Positions 16,612 to 24,586 of a stretch of DNA of 64,000 nt are shown here, piece after piece. Both the position numbers and the translations under genes were made by a program. A model generated the notes under the pieces. The model did no database searches and was not told the origin of the DNA. It was given only the letters and a program-made list of their open reading frames with translations. The stretch is from contig NZ_JAGIYQ010000005.1 of the NCBI RefSeq assembly GCF_017814275.1, forward strand, positions 298,562 to 362,561, written 5' to 3'. This DNA is from Gottfriedia endophytica. Its GTDB lineage: Bacteria > Bacillota > Bacilli > Bacillales > Bacillaceae_G. Numbering within the stretch: the first letter of the stretch is position 1; the number at the start of each line of letters is the position of its first letter.

Positions 16612-17382
16612 TTAAAACATTTTACCCCAAGTTAACTTACCAACAACAGAATCAGGCACTAAACCGTTTTTTGTTTGAAAAGATTTTACAGCTTTAACTG
16701 TATTCGAATCAAAAATACCTGTTTCATTAATCCCCAACCGTCTTTGTAGTAACTTAACTAATCCACCTTTATCTCCACTTTTAACAATTCCTGGATACTC
16801 AGGCTTGTCCGTTTTTACATCAATTTCATTTGGCCTTAATAACGCTCCAATAGATTTTTTAAAGTCTTCAAATAACTTACCGTTATTAACAAATGGCGAA
16901 GGACAATCTTTATGAGTAACATCGTAGTGACGTACAATGTCATTTTCTGTTAACTTATACATTTTACATAGTTCAACAAACACATCTACTGTACGGTTAA
17001 TAGTCGCTTGCGAAATAGTTCCATCTTTTTGTACACACATTTCTACACCTATTGATTTAAGATTCGCATTAGGTGCAATTTCTGGAACTCCACGATATGG
17101 AACCCCATTTACCATTTCATTATTTCCATTTGCATGATAAGCAACTTCATTTAATGGGACAATACAAACTGCTTCATTATCGTCTACAAAGATATGAGCT
17201 GATGCAGCACGTTGTTCATGAATACATGTACCGTTAAAATACTTTTGGTGATTAGCTGCACTTGATCCAGGATTGGCGGTCCAATGAAGTACAATTTTTT
17301 TTACTGAATTTAATAATGTACCTGGTCTAGTATATTTGTTTTTTTGTACGAAATCATTTCTCCAATTACTCATTAGTATCAT
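16612..17382 (-). CDS. Phage endolysin: N-acetylmuramoyl-L-alanine amidase with peptidoglycan-binding domain
   Basis: 256 residues. The N-terminal amidase_2 (PGRP-like) domain shows the zinc ligands: His in IVLHWTA, His in IVRHYDVTHKDC and the Cys of KDCPSPF. ASAHIFVDD and SIGVEMCVQ are also typical. Residues about 197-256 form a PG_binding_1 domain (GDKGGLVKLLQRRLGI, VKAVKSFQTKNGL). It cuts the amide between muramic acid and the stem peptide for host lysis. It starts inside the last codons of the holin gene, and a second ATG three codons on is also possible. Confidence 0.93.
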   Translation of the reverse strand: MILMSNWRNDFVQKNKYTRPGTLLNSVKKIVLHWTANPGSSAANHQKYFNGTCIHEQRAASAHIFVDDNEAVCIVPLNEVAYHANGNNEMVNGVPYRGVPEIAPNANLKSIGVEMCVQKDGTISQATINRTVDVFVELCKMYKLTENDIVRHYDVTHKDCPSPFVNNGKLFEDFKKSIGALLRPNEIDVKTDKPEYPGIVKSGDKGGLVKLLQRRLGINETGIFDSNTVKAVKSFQTKNGLVPDSVVGKLTWGKMF

Positions 17383-17740
17383 TATCCCCTTTTACAAAAA
17401 TTTTTAATTTATCCATAATGATTCCTGGAAGATTAACATCAATTAGTTTTAAATTTTCGTCGATGCTCCCACCTTCTTTATAAATGAATAATCCTAAAGT
17501 AAAACCCGTTAAATAAAAGTTGAGACCTAAAAATAAATCGATGGCTAGTACAAATATAATGCCAACTAGCTCTCCTATCCAACGAATAATACCATCCCGC
17601 ATTACCCTTGATTTATATTGTGAAACACCTTTCCATGTTTTTAATAAACCAGTGATAAAATCTAGTAATTTAAAAAGGAAATATAAGATAAACTCTCCTT
17701 GAATTAAGCTTGGTAACAACGAAATTAAATTAATTCCCAT
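17366..17740 (-). CDS. Phage holin (phage_holin_4 / toxin-secretion holin family)
   Basis: The start is ATG 17740 behind AAGAAGG (124 residues). Transmembrane segments lie around LYFLFKLLDFITGLLKTW, IGELVGIIFVLAIDLFLGL and FYLTGFTLGLFIY. DFITGLLKTW and the IDENLKLIDVNLP tail are typical of this holin family. It forms membrane holes that let the amidase reach the wall. It overlaps the endolysin gene by 17 bases. Confidence 0.88.
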   Translation of the reverse strand: MGINLISLLPSLIQGEFILYFLFKLLDFITGLLKTWKGVSQYKSRVMRDGIIRWIGELVGIIFVLAIDLFLGLNFYLTGFTLGLFIYKEGGSIDENLKLIDVNLPGIIMDKLKIFVKGDNDTNE

Positions 17741-17765
17741 ATACAACCTTCTTTCAATTAAAATA

Positions 17766-17785
17766 GCCACGCTTTTAAACGTGGC
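17766..17785 (-). terminator. Terminator between the 18046 gene and the holin
   Basis: GCCACG, an 8-base loop, CGTGGC, followed on the minus strand by TATTTTAATT. It is weakly U-rich, so readthrough into the holin is possible. Confidence 0.6.
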
Positions 17786-17827
17786 CTTGTTTTAGATATA
17801 AAAAATACACCTATGAGTCAGTGGTGT

Positions 17828-18046
17828 TTAAGGTAATTGTTTAATTTTGCTAGTATCTGAATCTATTAGCCATTTAAACCCATCAGATTCCCATGCTCTG
17901 CATCGATCCCCGTGATTAACAGATAACAAACAAGTTCGCTCTCTTCCTTTTGGAATACTGCCATTGTCAACAAAGCACTTTTGAGAGCAGCTGCAGTTCA
18001 TTACAATTCCTTCTGCAGTCTGTCTAACTACTCCATCAATAGCCAT
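17828..18046 (-). CDS. Small cysteine-rich phage protein
   Basis: The start is ATG 18046, seven bases behind AGGAGG (72 residues). It has NCSCSQKCFVDNG and later RTCLLSVNHGDRCRAWESDG, four or more cysteines that could form a small metal-bound or disulphide fold. It sits between the tail and lysis genes. Function unknown. Confidence 0.6.
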   Translation of the reverse strand: MAIDGVVRQTAEGIVMNCSCSQKCFVDNGSIPKGRERTCLLSVNHGDRCRAWESDGFKWLIDSDTSKIKQLP

Positions 18047-18123
18047 AATTGTACCTCCTAGATGTTGCACATAATTGTCCTAAGTTGCAATTTAAAAAGA
18101 GTAATCAAATGATATGATTACTC

Positions 18124-18645
18124 TTAATTCTCATAATTATTTAACCAAGTTACATTCCAAAAAAGTATCATTCCATCTCTTTCGGGACTATAATCGACTA
18201 CTTTAACATCGAATCCTTTAATACCATTACTATCTCTAATATCAAGACTATGATACTCGCAAACTCTACCATGTTTATTTACTATAGTTAAGCTGACAAA
18301 ATTTTGTTTATTAAAATTTAATAATCCATAGACTTGCACTAAATTTCCGTGAGCACTTGACACTGATGTAGAACCATTGGCATAGAGGAACTCCTTATTT
18401 TCATCAATGATATTTTGTATTCTCCCATTAACCTTTTCGATTCCTTTTTCTACGCCCATGCTAACTGCATTCTTTACTAGAAAATACAGTGCAACTAATA
18501 GTACCGTAACAATAATTGTCAATACCATATAAAACCATGTGATATTATTGTTAATATTTTGTTGAAAACTAGTCATATTATCTTTCAAAGAATCAAATTT
18601 TAATTGTAACTCATTTATTTTTCCTAATATGTCCTCTGTCTTCAT
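18124..18645 (-). CDS. Membrane protein with N-terminal coiled coil
   Basis: 173 residues: a coiled-coil-like start (ILGKINELQLKFDSLKDNMT), one transmembrane helix at about residues 38-58 (YMVLTIIVTVLLVALYFLV), then a soluble domain of about 100 residues. GGGGAAATC precedes the ATG. It lies in the lysis region and may be an accessory (spanin-like or holin-related) factor, but no family is recognised. Confidence 0.55.
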   Translation of the reverse strand: MKTEDILGKINELQLKFDSLKDNMTSFQQNINNNITWFYMVLTIIVTVLLVALYFLVKNAVSMGVEKGIEKVNGRIQNIIDENKEFLYANGSTSVSSAHGNLVQVYGLLNFNKQNFVSLTIVNKHGRVCEYHSLDIRDSNGIKGFDVKVVDYSPERDGMILFWNVTWLNNYEN

Positions 18646-18793
18646 GATTTCCCCTTCCTCGTAGGTTGTTACAAGGAAAGTATATCATTTTCAGAAGATA
18701 ATAAAAAGTTGGACTAATGCCAATGACAATGAAAATTCCAAACATTATGGGTAAAAAAGGAGGGTGGTTGATAGCCCATTCCATAAACGACAT
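18611..18793 (-). CDS. Small membrane protein in the lysis region
   Basis: 60 residues behind GAAAGGGGATTAATC. One transmembrane segment (FLPIMFGIFIVIGISPTFYY) and a basic C-terminus. It overlaps the next gene by 35 bases. It could be a second holin-type protein. Assignment is from size and place only. Confidence 0.5.
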   Translation of the reverse strand: MSFMEWAINHPPFLPIMFGIFIVIGISPTFYYLLKMIYFPCNNLRGRGNHEDRGHIRKNK

Positions 18794-18823
18794 TGATTAA
18801 TCCCCTTTCTCAAACATAAAAAA

Positions 18824-18842
18824 TAACACTTTTTCAGTGTTT
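18824..18842 (-). terminator. Terminator-like hairpin
   Basis: TAACACT, five bases, AGTGTTA, with ATTTTTTATG after it on the minus strand. Confidence 0.6.
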
Positions 18843-18892
18843 ACTTTATGCTTTATTCTTAAACTTTATTAGTATTATTTTGTCCTAAGTTG

Positions 18893-19108
18893 TCACATAG
18901 GTATCCCTCTATCCTTTTCAATCGACTTAACGCAATGATCTTTCTCGAATAAATTTAAAAACTTACAAATAATATTACAAAATGGACAATCATGCTTAGC
19001 AAGATGTTTCCCCATTCTAGATGACATTGTTTCGTCTGGATTTCCACCTAAGACAGTATTGAAGAATTGGTCAATCGAAATTAAGATATTCCAAATGTAC
19101 CGTTTCAT
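18893..19108 (-). CDS. Small phage protein with GGNPDETMSSRMGK motif
   Basis: I take ATG 19108 behind GGTGAG (71 residues). The motif GGNPDETMSSRMGKHLAK followed by a Cys/His cluster (HDCPFCNIICKFL, then DHCVKSI) recurs in small phage proteins of unknown function near lysis or tail-fibre genes. The cysteine pattern suggests a small zinc fold. Confidence 0.6.
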   Translation of the reverse strand: MKRYIWNILISIDQFFNTVLGGNPDETMSSRMGKHLAKHDCPFCNIICKFLNLFEKDHCVKSIEKDRGIPM

Positions 19109-19113
19109 TTTTC

Positions 19114-19725
19114 TCACCACAAGATAGTTTCTACTTGTTCTTTTGTTTTACAGGCATTTACTTGTTGTCGTAGTTGTTCGTAATGGAATAATTTTTGTTC
19201 CTTTGCTGTCAAAGCTTCGTTATAAATCGATAACCAATCGGATCTAGTGTGTTCAATATAGCCGACATCTTCAGTCTTCCACATTACAGTTTTGATTGAA
19301 GTATCACTCATAAGTTGGTTGTATTTCCCTAAAAAGTTAAGCTGGTCATCATTATTGGTTCTATAAGTATGGTTGTTTAATTTAGACACAAATCCATTAT
19401 AAATATCTTCTTGACATTTCTTTTTCAATTCTTCTATTTTAAAAGTTTTGTATTGTTCAAGATTAAATGACGGATCATGATTAAACTCAATTTCTTTTGT
19501 TGTTGGATTCACTCTGTAACTAGTACATTCGGCAAATTCTTTTGAGAACTCTCCATATTCAAATTGAATATAATCAAAAGTTTCTCTGTTTCTTTCAGAT
19601 AACACTTTAAAAACCTCTATATCCTGCTCAACAGTTGTTTCAATAACAGAACCTTGCATTTCACCTTTATCTAAGATGACGTTTCCAGTGGCTATATCGA
19701 AAAAAATTCTACGTCCGATTTGCAT
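19114..19725 (-). CDS. DUF4376-like tail fibre-associated protein
   Basis: 203 residues behind GGAGGGG. The C-terminal 100 residues (GFVSKLNNHTYRTNNDDQLN, then MWKTEDVGYIEHTRSDWLSI) have the pattern of DUF4376 proteins, which sit beside tail fibres and may act in fibre assembly. It lies 12 bases behind the fibre gene. Role inferred from position and similarity. Confidence 0.6.
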   Translation of the reverse strand: MQIGRRIFFDIATGNVILDKGEMQGSVIETTVEQDIEVFKVLSERNRETFDYIQFEYGEFSKEFAECTSYRVNPTTKEIEFNHDPSFNLEQYKTFKIEELKKKCQEDIYNGFVSKLNNHTYRTNNDDQLNFLGKYNQLMSDTSIKTVMWKTEDVGYIEHTRSDWLSIYNEALTAKEQKLFHYEQLRQQVNACKTKEQVETILW

Positions 19726-19737
19726 AATACCCCTCCT

Positions 19738-20742
19738 TTATTCAATTGCTAACCATGTATAAGTGGCTACACTAGCTACTGGAATAGTAAAACTTCCATT
19801 AACAACACTGGCAGGAGATACATCTCCTTTGTAGTTAACATTATTCTGTGCCCCGAACATACCACCATTAAAAGCTGTTACTTTAACTGTTTTTGGATAA
19901 AAAGAATCACTAATTTCTGAATATATGGATATATCTCCGTATTGTGAATCTACTGCTATAATTATACTTGGTTTAAATGTTAAACCACTTACAGTCAGTT
20001 TAGTAGATCCCAAAGTAGAGGTAGAGCTTGCGTATTGAAAATTTCCAGATCCTCCACTTCCCATTGCTCCAGTAGCCCATCTTTTTCCAGATATGGCACT
20101 TCCTGCTATACCAAAAATACTAACTCCGCTTAATATGTTTGCTGCAGTTAAGTTGACATCTCCAGCAACTATGCCACTTCCGTTATGGTATCCGGTAGGA
20201 ATTGCTTTTGCAGTTGTTCCTGGTGTTATACCAACTGCTCCGTTATTCGGCATTGTACCAACAATATCTCCAGCATCCGTACTTGCGGTTTTACCAGAGA
20301 GAAGGTCGGATGCTATTGCGTTACCTGACGCTCCTTCACCCTGTACAATAAAAGCCCCTATACCACCATCAGCAGACGGATTATAACGTACTGTATAAAC
20401 TCCATTTGCTTTAAGGTTAGATACTTGAGTACCGTTTGCTTTAAGTATTTTCTTAGCACCTAAACTATTAACATTTAATGTGGATGCCCCAGTTGAGTCA
20501 ATGTTAATCGTCATAACTACTCCCATATTGCTTACATAAGAAGCAGGAGCAGGGTTTAGAGATATTGAATATGCATTAGTAGAATTGGTTGTCGTGCCAA
20601 CTCCAGGATGCTTTACATAATCAGCCAAATGTGCACCAACTGAAGTGTCAATTTGATCTAAAATATTATTAAAATTTGCTCTGTTAAAGTTTTCTGTACC
20701 TAATGGTTTAGGTATCCCTAAATTGGGTGTATTTGTTGGCAT
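19738..20742 (-). CDS. Phage tail fibre protein
   Basis: 334 residues behind GAGGTGAGTAT. The N-terminus (TPNLGIPKPLGTENFNRANF) is the usual start of Bacillus tail fibres. The middle has fibre-type repeats (GIPTG-, AANILSGVSIFGIAG) and VRYNPSADGGIGAFIVQGEG. The rest is rich in G, S, T and N. It should attach to the baseplate and recognise the host surface. Confidence 0.8.
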   Translation of the reverse strand: MPTNTPNLGIPKPLGTENFNRANFNNILDQIDTSVGAHLADYVKHPGVGTTTNSTNAYSISLNPAPASYVSNMGVVMTINIDSTGASTLNVNSLGAKKILKANGTQVSNLKANGVYTVRYNPSADGGIGAFIVQGEGASGNAIASDLLSGKTASTDAGDIVGTMPNNGAVGITPGTTAKAIPTGYHNGSGIVAGDVNLTAANILSGVSIFGIAGSAISGKRWATGAMGSGGSGNFQYASSTSTLGSTKLTVSGLTFKPSIIIAVDSQYGDISIYSEISDSFYPKTVKVTAFNGGMFGAQNNVNYKGDVSPASVVNGSFTIPVASVATYTWLAIE

Positions 20743-20754
20743 ATACTCACCTCG

Positions 20755-21291
20755 TTAAAGTGTTTCAAATTGATCCCATGTTTTTGCAAGTGTATCAATT
20801 GCATTCCAAGTGTATGATTTTTTATCAACAGAATCCCATGTACTATATGCATAAACATAGGTTACATTCAAATGTGCAGGTATTAATTGATTAATAGCAT
20901 TCTGTAAGTCACTTAAATTAGGTGGGATTCCTTTGACTGCTGTAAATTTAATTTGAATTTCATAATTACTTGGTATTTCAATTACCTGTACGTCTCCATT
21001 AGTAAATGCATCTGCAGTTCGCTTTATTTGGTCAATATTTACTACTCCGATACCACGAAGTTTTGCCATAATAGTAGATTGTCTGTCAGACGTTAAAATT
21101 CCAGGGCGGTTAGGTAAACCAACGATTTTTTCCCAACGATCTAATTTAATATCAGAAGTTTGGACAAAAATTTGATTTATAAAAGTGTCTAAAGTATTTT
21201 GCAGATATCCAAGTTCGATGTCTTCTGTATTCCAAAGTGAAATCATAATTTTGTTATTTTCATATATTTTGGGATATTGATCACGTAACAT
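20755..21291 (-). CDS. YmfQ/DUF2313-type baseplate protein
   Basis: 178 residues. Between baseplate J and the fibre gene, as YmfQ in PBSX-like phages. It has LGYLQNTLDTFINQIFVQTS, then DIKLDRWEKIVGLP near the start and INQLIPAHLNVTYVY near the end, the pattern of the family. It overlaps the XkdT-like gene by 11 bases, so translation is coupled. Confidence 0.8.
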   Translation of the reverse strand: MLRDQYPKIYENNKIMISLWNTEDIELGYLQNTLDTFINQIFVQTSDIKLDRWEKIVGLPNRPGILTSDRQSTIMAKLRGIGVVNIDQIKRTADAFTNGDVQVIEIPSNYEIQIKFTAVKGIPPNLSDLQNAINQLIPAHLNVTYVYAYSTWDSVDKKSYTWNAIDTLAKTWDQFETL

Positions 21292-22315
21292 TTACTGTTC
21301 CCACCACCGCTACTTGTGTATTAGTAATAGCAATATTTGATGTACCTCCATTTATTGTTAAATTTTGATAATCAATTACACCATCTACCTTTAGTATTTG
21401 TGAGCCAATTAAAGCATAAGAAATTGTGTTTGTTGTTAAAGCGATTGATTGTAGATAACTAGTTAAAATATTTGTGATATTTGATGTTACTTGTTGATTT
21501 GTAAAACCTGGAGCTAATGTAATCTTGACTGAAATATTAAGAGGTAATTCTGTAGCTGATACATACGTAACAGTAGCGCCGATTGGTCTTTTTGCTTCAA
21601 CGTTATTTTGTAACGCAGTTAAAAGACTTGTATCGGCTGCTCTCATAGATGAATTTACGATTACACATTTAATAGTACCATTACCATTCCAAAGAGGTAG
21701 GATAGTAACACCGCCAACACCAGGAACTTCTAGACACCATCTTCTATAGTCATTAATATTGCCACTTGAAGGTGGTTGTTGAATTTGTACATATGCTCTT
21801 GACCTTAATAAATCATCTGTTTCTATATCTGTACCATTATTTACTGCTGATGAGTTAGTAATGTTTATCACACCGGTAATTGGATTTACAATGTTAACTA
21901 TTGAATTTGCCGGAATGTTTCCTTGTGTGCCTGCAACTTCACATGTAACTGCTACACTAGCTACTCCACCACTTATTGTAGCTCCTGTAGTCGAACTAAA
22001 ATAAATATCATTAGCGTAAAATCTAGATCCTGTTGGGATCATTGTCCCGTCTACTCCACTTATTGTAAGAATTGTAGTAGATTGTGTGGCTGATTTACGA
22101 TAAATTCCAAACATTCCAACTAGCCTTTCTAAATAACTATCATAAGAAGTATCTAAGAATGCTTTGTCCAAAAATGAATCTAATTGAAAATAAGTGTCTT
22201 CTAATGCAGTCGCTACAGCTGAAATTGCATCAAATAAAAAAGACCCTTGGGAAGTATCATAATTAGGTCCTATTGCTGATATCATCCTTTGCATTATTTC
22301 TAATTTAGTTGCCAT
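21281..22315 (-). CDS. xkdT: Baseplate J-like protein (XkdT family)
   Basis: 344 residues. The fold-defining centre is present: DGTMIPTGSRFYANDIYFSS, EVAGTQGNIPANSIVNIV, DIETDDLLRSRAYVQIQQPP and SGNINDYRRWCLEVPGVGGV. This is the wedge protein of contractile-tail baseplates. It overlaps the DUF2634 gene by 11 bases and lies in the XkdQ-R-S-T order of PBSX. Confidence 0.9.
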   Translation of the reverse strand: MATKLEIMQRMISAIGPNYDTSQGSFLFDAISAVATALEDTYFQLDSFLDKAFLDTSYDSYLERLVGMFGIYRKSATQSTTILTISGVDGTMIPTGSRFYANDIYFSSTTGATISGGVASVAVTCEVAGTQGNIPANSIVNIVNPITGVINITNSSAVNNGTDIETDDLLRSRAYVQIQQPPSSGNINDYRRWCLEVPGVGGVTILPLWNGNGTIKCVIVNSSMRAADTSLLTALQNNVEAKRPIGATVTYVSATELPLNISVKITLAPGFTNQQVTSNITNILTSYLQSIALTTNTISYALIGSQILKVDGVIDYQNLTINGGTSNIAITNTQVAVVGTVNVT

Positions 22316-22724
22316 TTACTGTCACCACCCCATAGAGTGTGTTTATTGTAATATTTGCTGTTACTTTATCATTTATTGAAGTAACTTCAACATTATCAAT
22401 ACTAATAATATAAGCATTGATTAATAGTGCTTCCTCTGAAAGCCGTTTTACTTCTGACTCTATAACATCTAAAGTGAACCCACTTCCTATTAATCCTTCA
22501 TATTCAACACCATACTCGTCATCATATGAACTAAATCGAAAACGTTCAGTCTTTAATGCCTTATAAGCCCATACTTTTACTGCTTCTAATCCTTCTACAA
22601 TGTACATTTTTCCATTTTTTAAATCAAAAGTATTATTAATGTAATTCCAAGCCCACTCACGGGCTAACGGTAATGTTAATGAGTCATCTTGTTGAATATC
22701 TTCTGTAAAGGGAAAAATGCTCAT
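22305..22724 (-). CDS. xkdS: Baseplate wedge protein, DUF2634 (XkdS family)
   Basis: 139 residues with AREWAWNYINNTFDLKNGK, VKVWAYKALKTERFRF and SYDDEYGVEYEGLIGSGF, the gp25-like/XkdS pattern. It overlaps both neighbours by four to eleven bases. Confidence 0.85.
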   Translation of the reverse strand: MSIFPFTEDIQQDDSLTLPLAREWAWNYINNTFDLKNGKMYIVEGLEAVKVWAYKALKTERFRFSSYDDEYGVEYEGLIGSGFTLDVIESEVKRLSEEALLINAYIISIDNVEVTSINDKVTANITINTLYGVVTVNGN

Positions 22725-23026
22725 TCTACCACCTTCATTACAACGAATTTTCCTTTATCAATTGTAGGAAATAAAATAACCGTTTGCCCTTTAGCGAACG
22801 GTTTTACTAAATTTGCTATATTATTAGTAGTAGTAGGATTTGATAATGATATTTGTTCATTTGGTAAAAAGGAATAGACTTTAAATAACTGATCATCTTC
22901 AATTGTCATTCCTTTTACATCTACACTTAAGGGATTTTCATTTGAAACTATACCGATCATTGGTAATGGTGTATTCATTTTTTCTCCTTCTTGACGTACA
23001 ATTTGTATTATTCGATCATAAGGCAT
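22721..23026 (-). CDS. xkdR: DUF2577 baseplate protein (XkdR family)
   Basis: 101 residues. The pattern PLPMIGIVSNENPLSVDVKG, then LFKVYSFLPN and FAKGQTVILFPTIDKGKFVV is typical of DUF2577. It shares its first base with the stop of the XkdQ-like gene. Confidence 0.8.
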   Translation of the reverse strand: MPYDRIIQIVRQEGEKMNTPLPMIGIVSNENPLSVDVKGMTIEDDQLFKVYSFLPNEQISLSNPTTTNNIANLVKPFAKGQTVILFPTIDKGKFVVMKVVE

Positions 23027-23967
23027 TATGAAGCACCGTCCATTATATTTTTAAAATTTAATGTTAAATTCATTGTATATACACCATTTTCCCAATTGTG
23101 TTCATCCTCTTCAATATAAAACAATCCAATTAGCCCTGTATAAGGTTCTTTTATTCTTACTCCATATCCACTTATACAACGAGTATCTCCCATTGCTGAA
23201 ATTGTTGCTTGTAAATCAGCTCCATGGAAAAGTTTCTTTGCTTCTATTTCGACATTCTTTTTTTCTTCTTTTTGATAAACACATTGAAATATTCCCCATT
23301 TATTTTGATTACTACCGTTGTAAACTCCGATACGTTTACCTTTATCATCTACAGCGATTACTCTATTAATCACATTTTCAATCGTTTCAGTATATGTGCT
23401 ATCTGATATATTCTTATAGTTTTCTAGAGAAAAATTTTTGATTTCTTTCCCAGCATTTAATGCATTTAATTTCCCACGATTTATTGATAAAAAATACTTT
23501 TCTTTCGTTATAGCACTAACTTTTTTGTAAACATCCATAATAATGTCATAGTAAGAATAATCAATGTAAACATCAGTCTTAACTGTAATATATGCATCTG
23601 CAATTGTCCCAACAGAAATTCCTGATTCATTTGAAATCTTCTTTAACATTTGAGATGGTGTTGTTGTTTTTAAATTATATGCTGTTTTACTTTTTAACAA
23701 ATAAATCAAGTAGTCATAGGCAGTTATTGAAATTGTGTTTCCGTGAAAACTTTTCTCCTTATAAAACACAACTCCTCTAAAAATTTCATTTCCAAGCTCG
23801 TCTATATATATAACCGAGTCTCCTGCAGAAATTGTATATTTAGGTACATTCACGTCTTTTGGAGAACTAGGTAACACAATACTTAGCGAACGTGCTGCAC
23901 CATATTTAGAACCTTTCCATGAAACTGAGATAAAATGCATTTCTTTTTTGTTTATAAGAAGTTTCAT
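23026..23967 (-). CDS. xkdQ: XkdQ-like tail hub protein
   Basis: 313 residues. GSKYGAARSLSIVLPSSP, ISAGDSVIYIDELGNEIFRG and AYDYLIYLLKSKTAYNLKTT are the beta-barrel hub pattern of XkdQ/YqbQ. KKISNESGISVGTIAD follows. It connects tape measure and baseplate. It overlaps the LysM gene by four bases. Confidence 0.88.
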   Translation of the reverse strand: MKLLINKKEMHFISVSWKGSKYGAARSLSIVLPSSPKDVNVPKYTISAGDSVIYIDELGNEIFRGVVFYKEKSFHGNTISITAYDYLIYLLKSKTAYNLKTTTPSQMLKKISNESGISVGTIADAYITVKTDVYIDYSYYDIIMDVYKKVSAITKEKYFLSINRGKLNALNAGKEIKNFSLENYKNISDSTYTETIENVINRVIAVDDKGKRIGVYNGSNQNKWGIFQCVYQKEEKKNVEIEAKKLFHGADLQATISAMGDTRCISGYGVRIKEPYTGLIGLFYIEEDEHNWENGVYTMNLTLNFKNIMDGAS

Positions 23968-24575
23968 AACATTAGTACCTTACCAGCCTTTAAATTTTTA
24001 GGATCTTTTATATTATTTTTACTTGCTAATGATCTCCACTTACTTCCATCTCCATAAACTTTTCTAGCTATTACAAACAATGTATCACCACTTTTAACTG
24101 TGTATGATTTACTTGTTTTTCTTGGCTGGCTATTCCGTTTTTTAGTTGTACTTGAACTTACATTACTAGGTTTAGTAATATAACGAAATTCGATTAAGTT
24201 TAAAGTGAATTCTACATCTCTTGAACCAGCTCTTTCTCCATACTCGAATGATTCAATTAAAAATAACCGATTTATGTTTGTTTCTGTTACAAGTAATTGG
24301 ATTGGGTAATTTGATTCTTTCCACTTCTCAATTTTACTTACACAATCATATGGTTTTGGGACAGGTCGATACTGACAGAAATAATAATCTTGAGAAGGTA
24401 ATATTGAGGTAATTGAAATTGAAATTGGTTTCCTATCTGCTTTAATTGGAAAATCCCCAATTTCGTTTAAATTAACAGTTTGTATATCATGACTATTGTT
24501 TAATTTAAAGTCTCCAGGAGGTACTGGAAGTTGAAACTTTTCTTTTCCTTGATTACCAATTAACCACCATTTCAT
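23964..24575 (-). CDS. xkdP: LysM-domain tail protein (XkdP family)
   Basis: 203 residues. The C-terminal LysM domain (SYTVKSGDTLFVIARKVYGD, then ASKNNIKDPKNLKAGKVLML) is preceded by a linker rich in S, T, K and R. The N-terminus has FQLPVPPGDFKLN as in XkdP. It probably binds peptidoglycan at the tail tip. Confidence 0.9.
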   Translation of the reverse strand: MKWWLIGNQGKEKFQLPVPPGDFKLNNSHDIQTVNLNEIGDFPIKADRKPISISITSILPSQDYYFCQYRPVPKPYDCVSKIEKWKESNYPIQLLVTETNINRLFLIESFEYGERAGSRDVEFTLNLIEFRYITKPSNVSSSTTKKRNSQPRKTSKSYTVKSGDTLFVIARKVYGDGSKWRSLASKNNIKDPKNLKAGKVLML

Positions 24576-24586
24576 TACAATACCTC

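Noticed and set aside
20093..20386. Plus-strand 97-codon frame
   Set aside because: Antisense shadow of the tail fibre gene, with no ribosome site and the low-complexity composition of the opposite strand.
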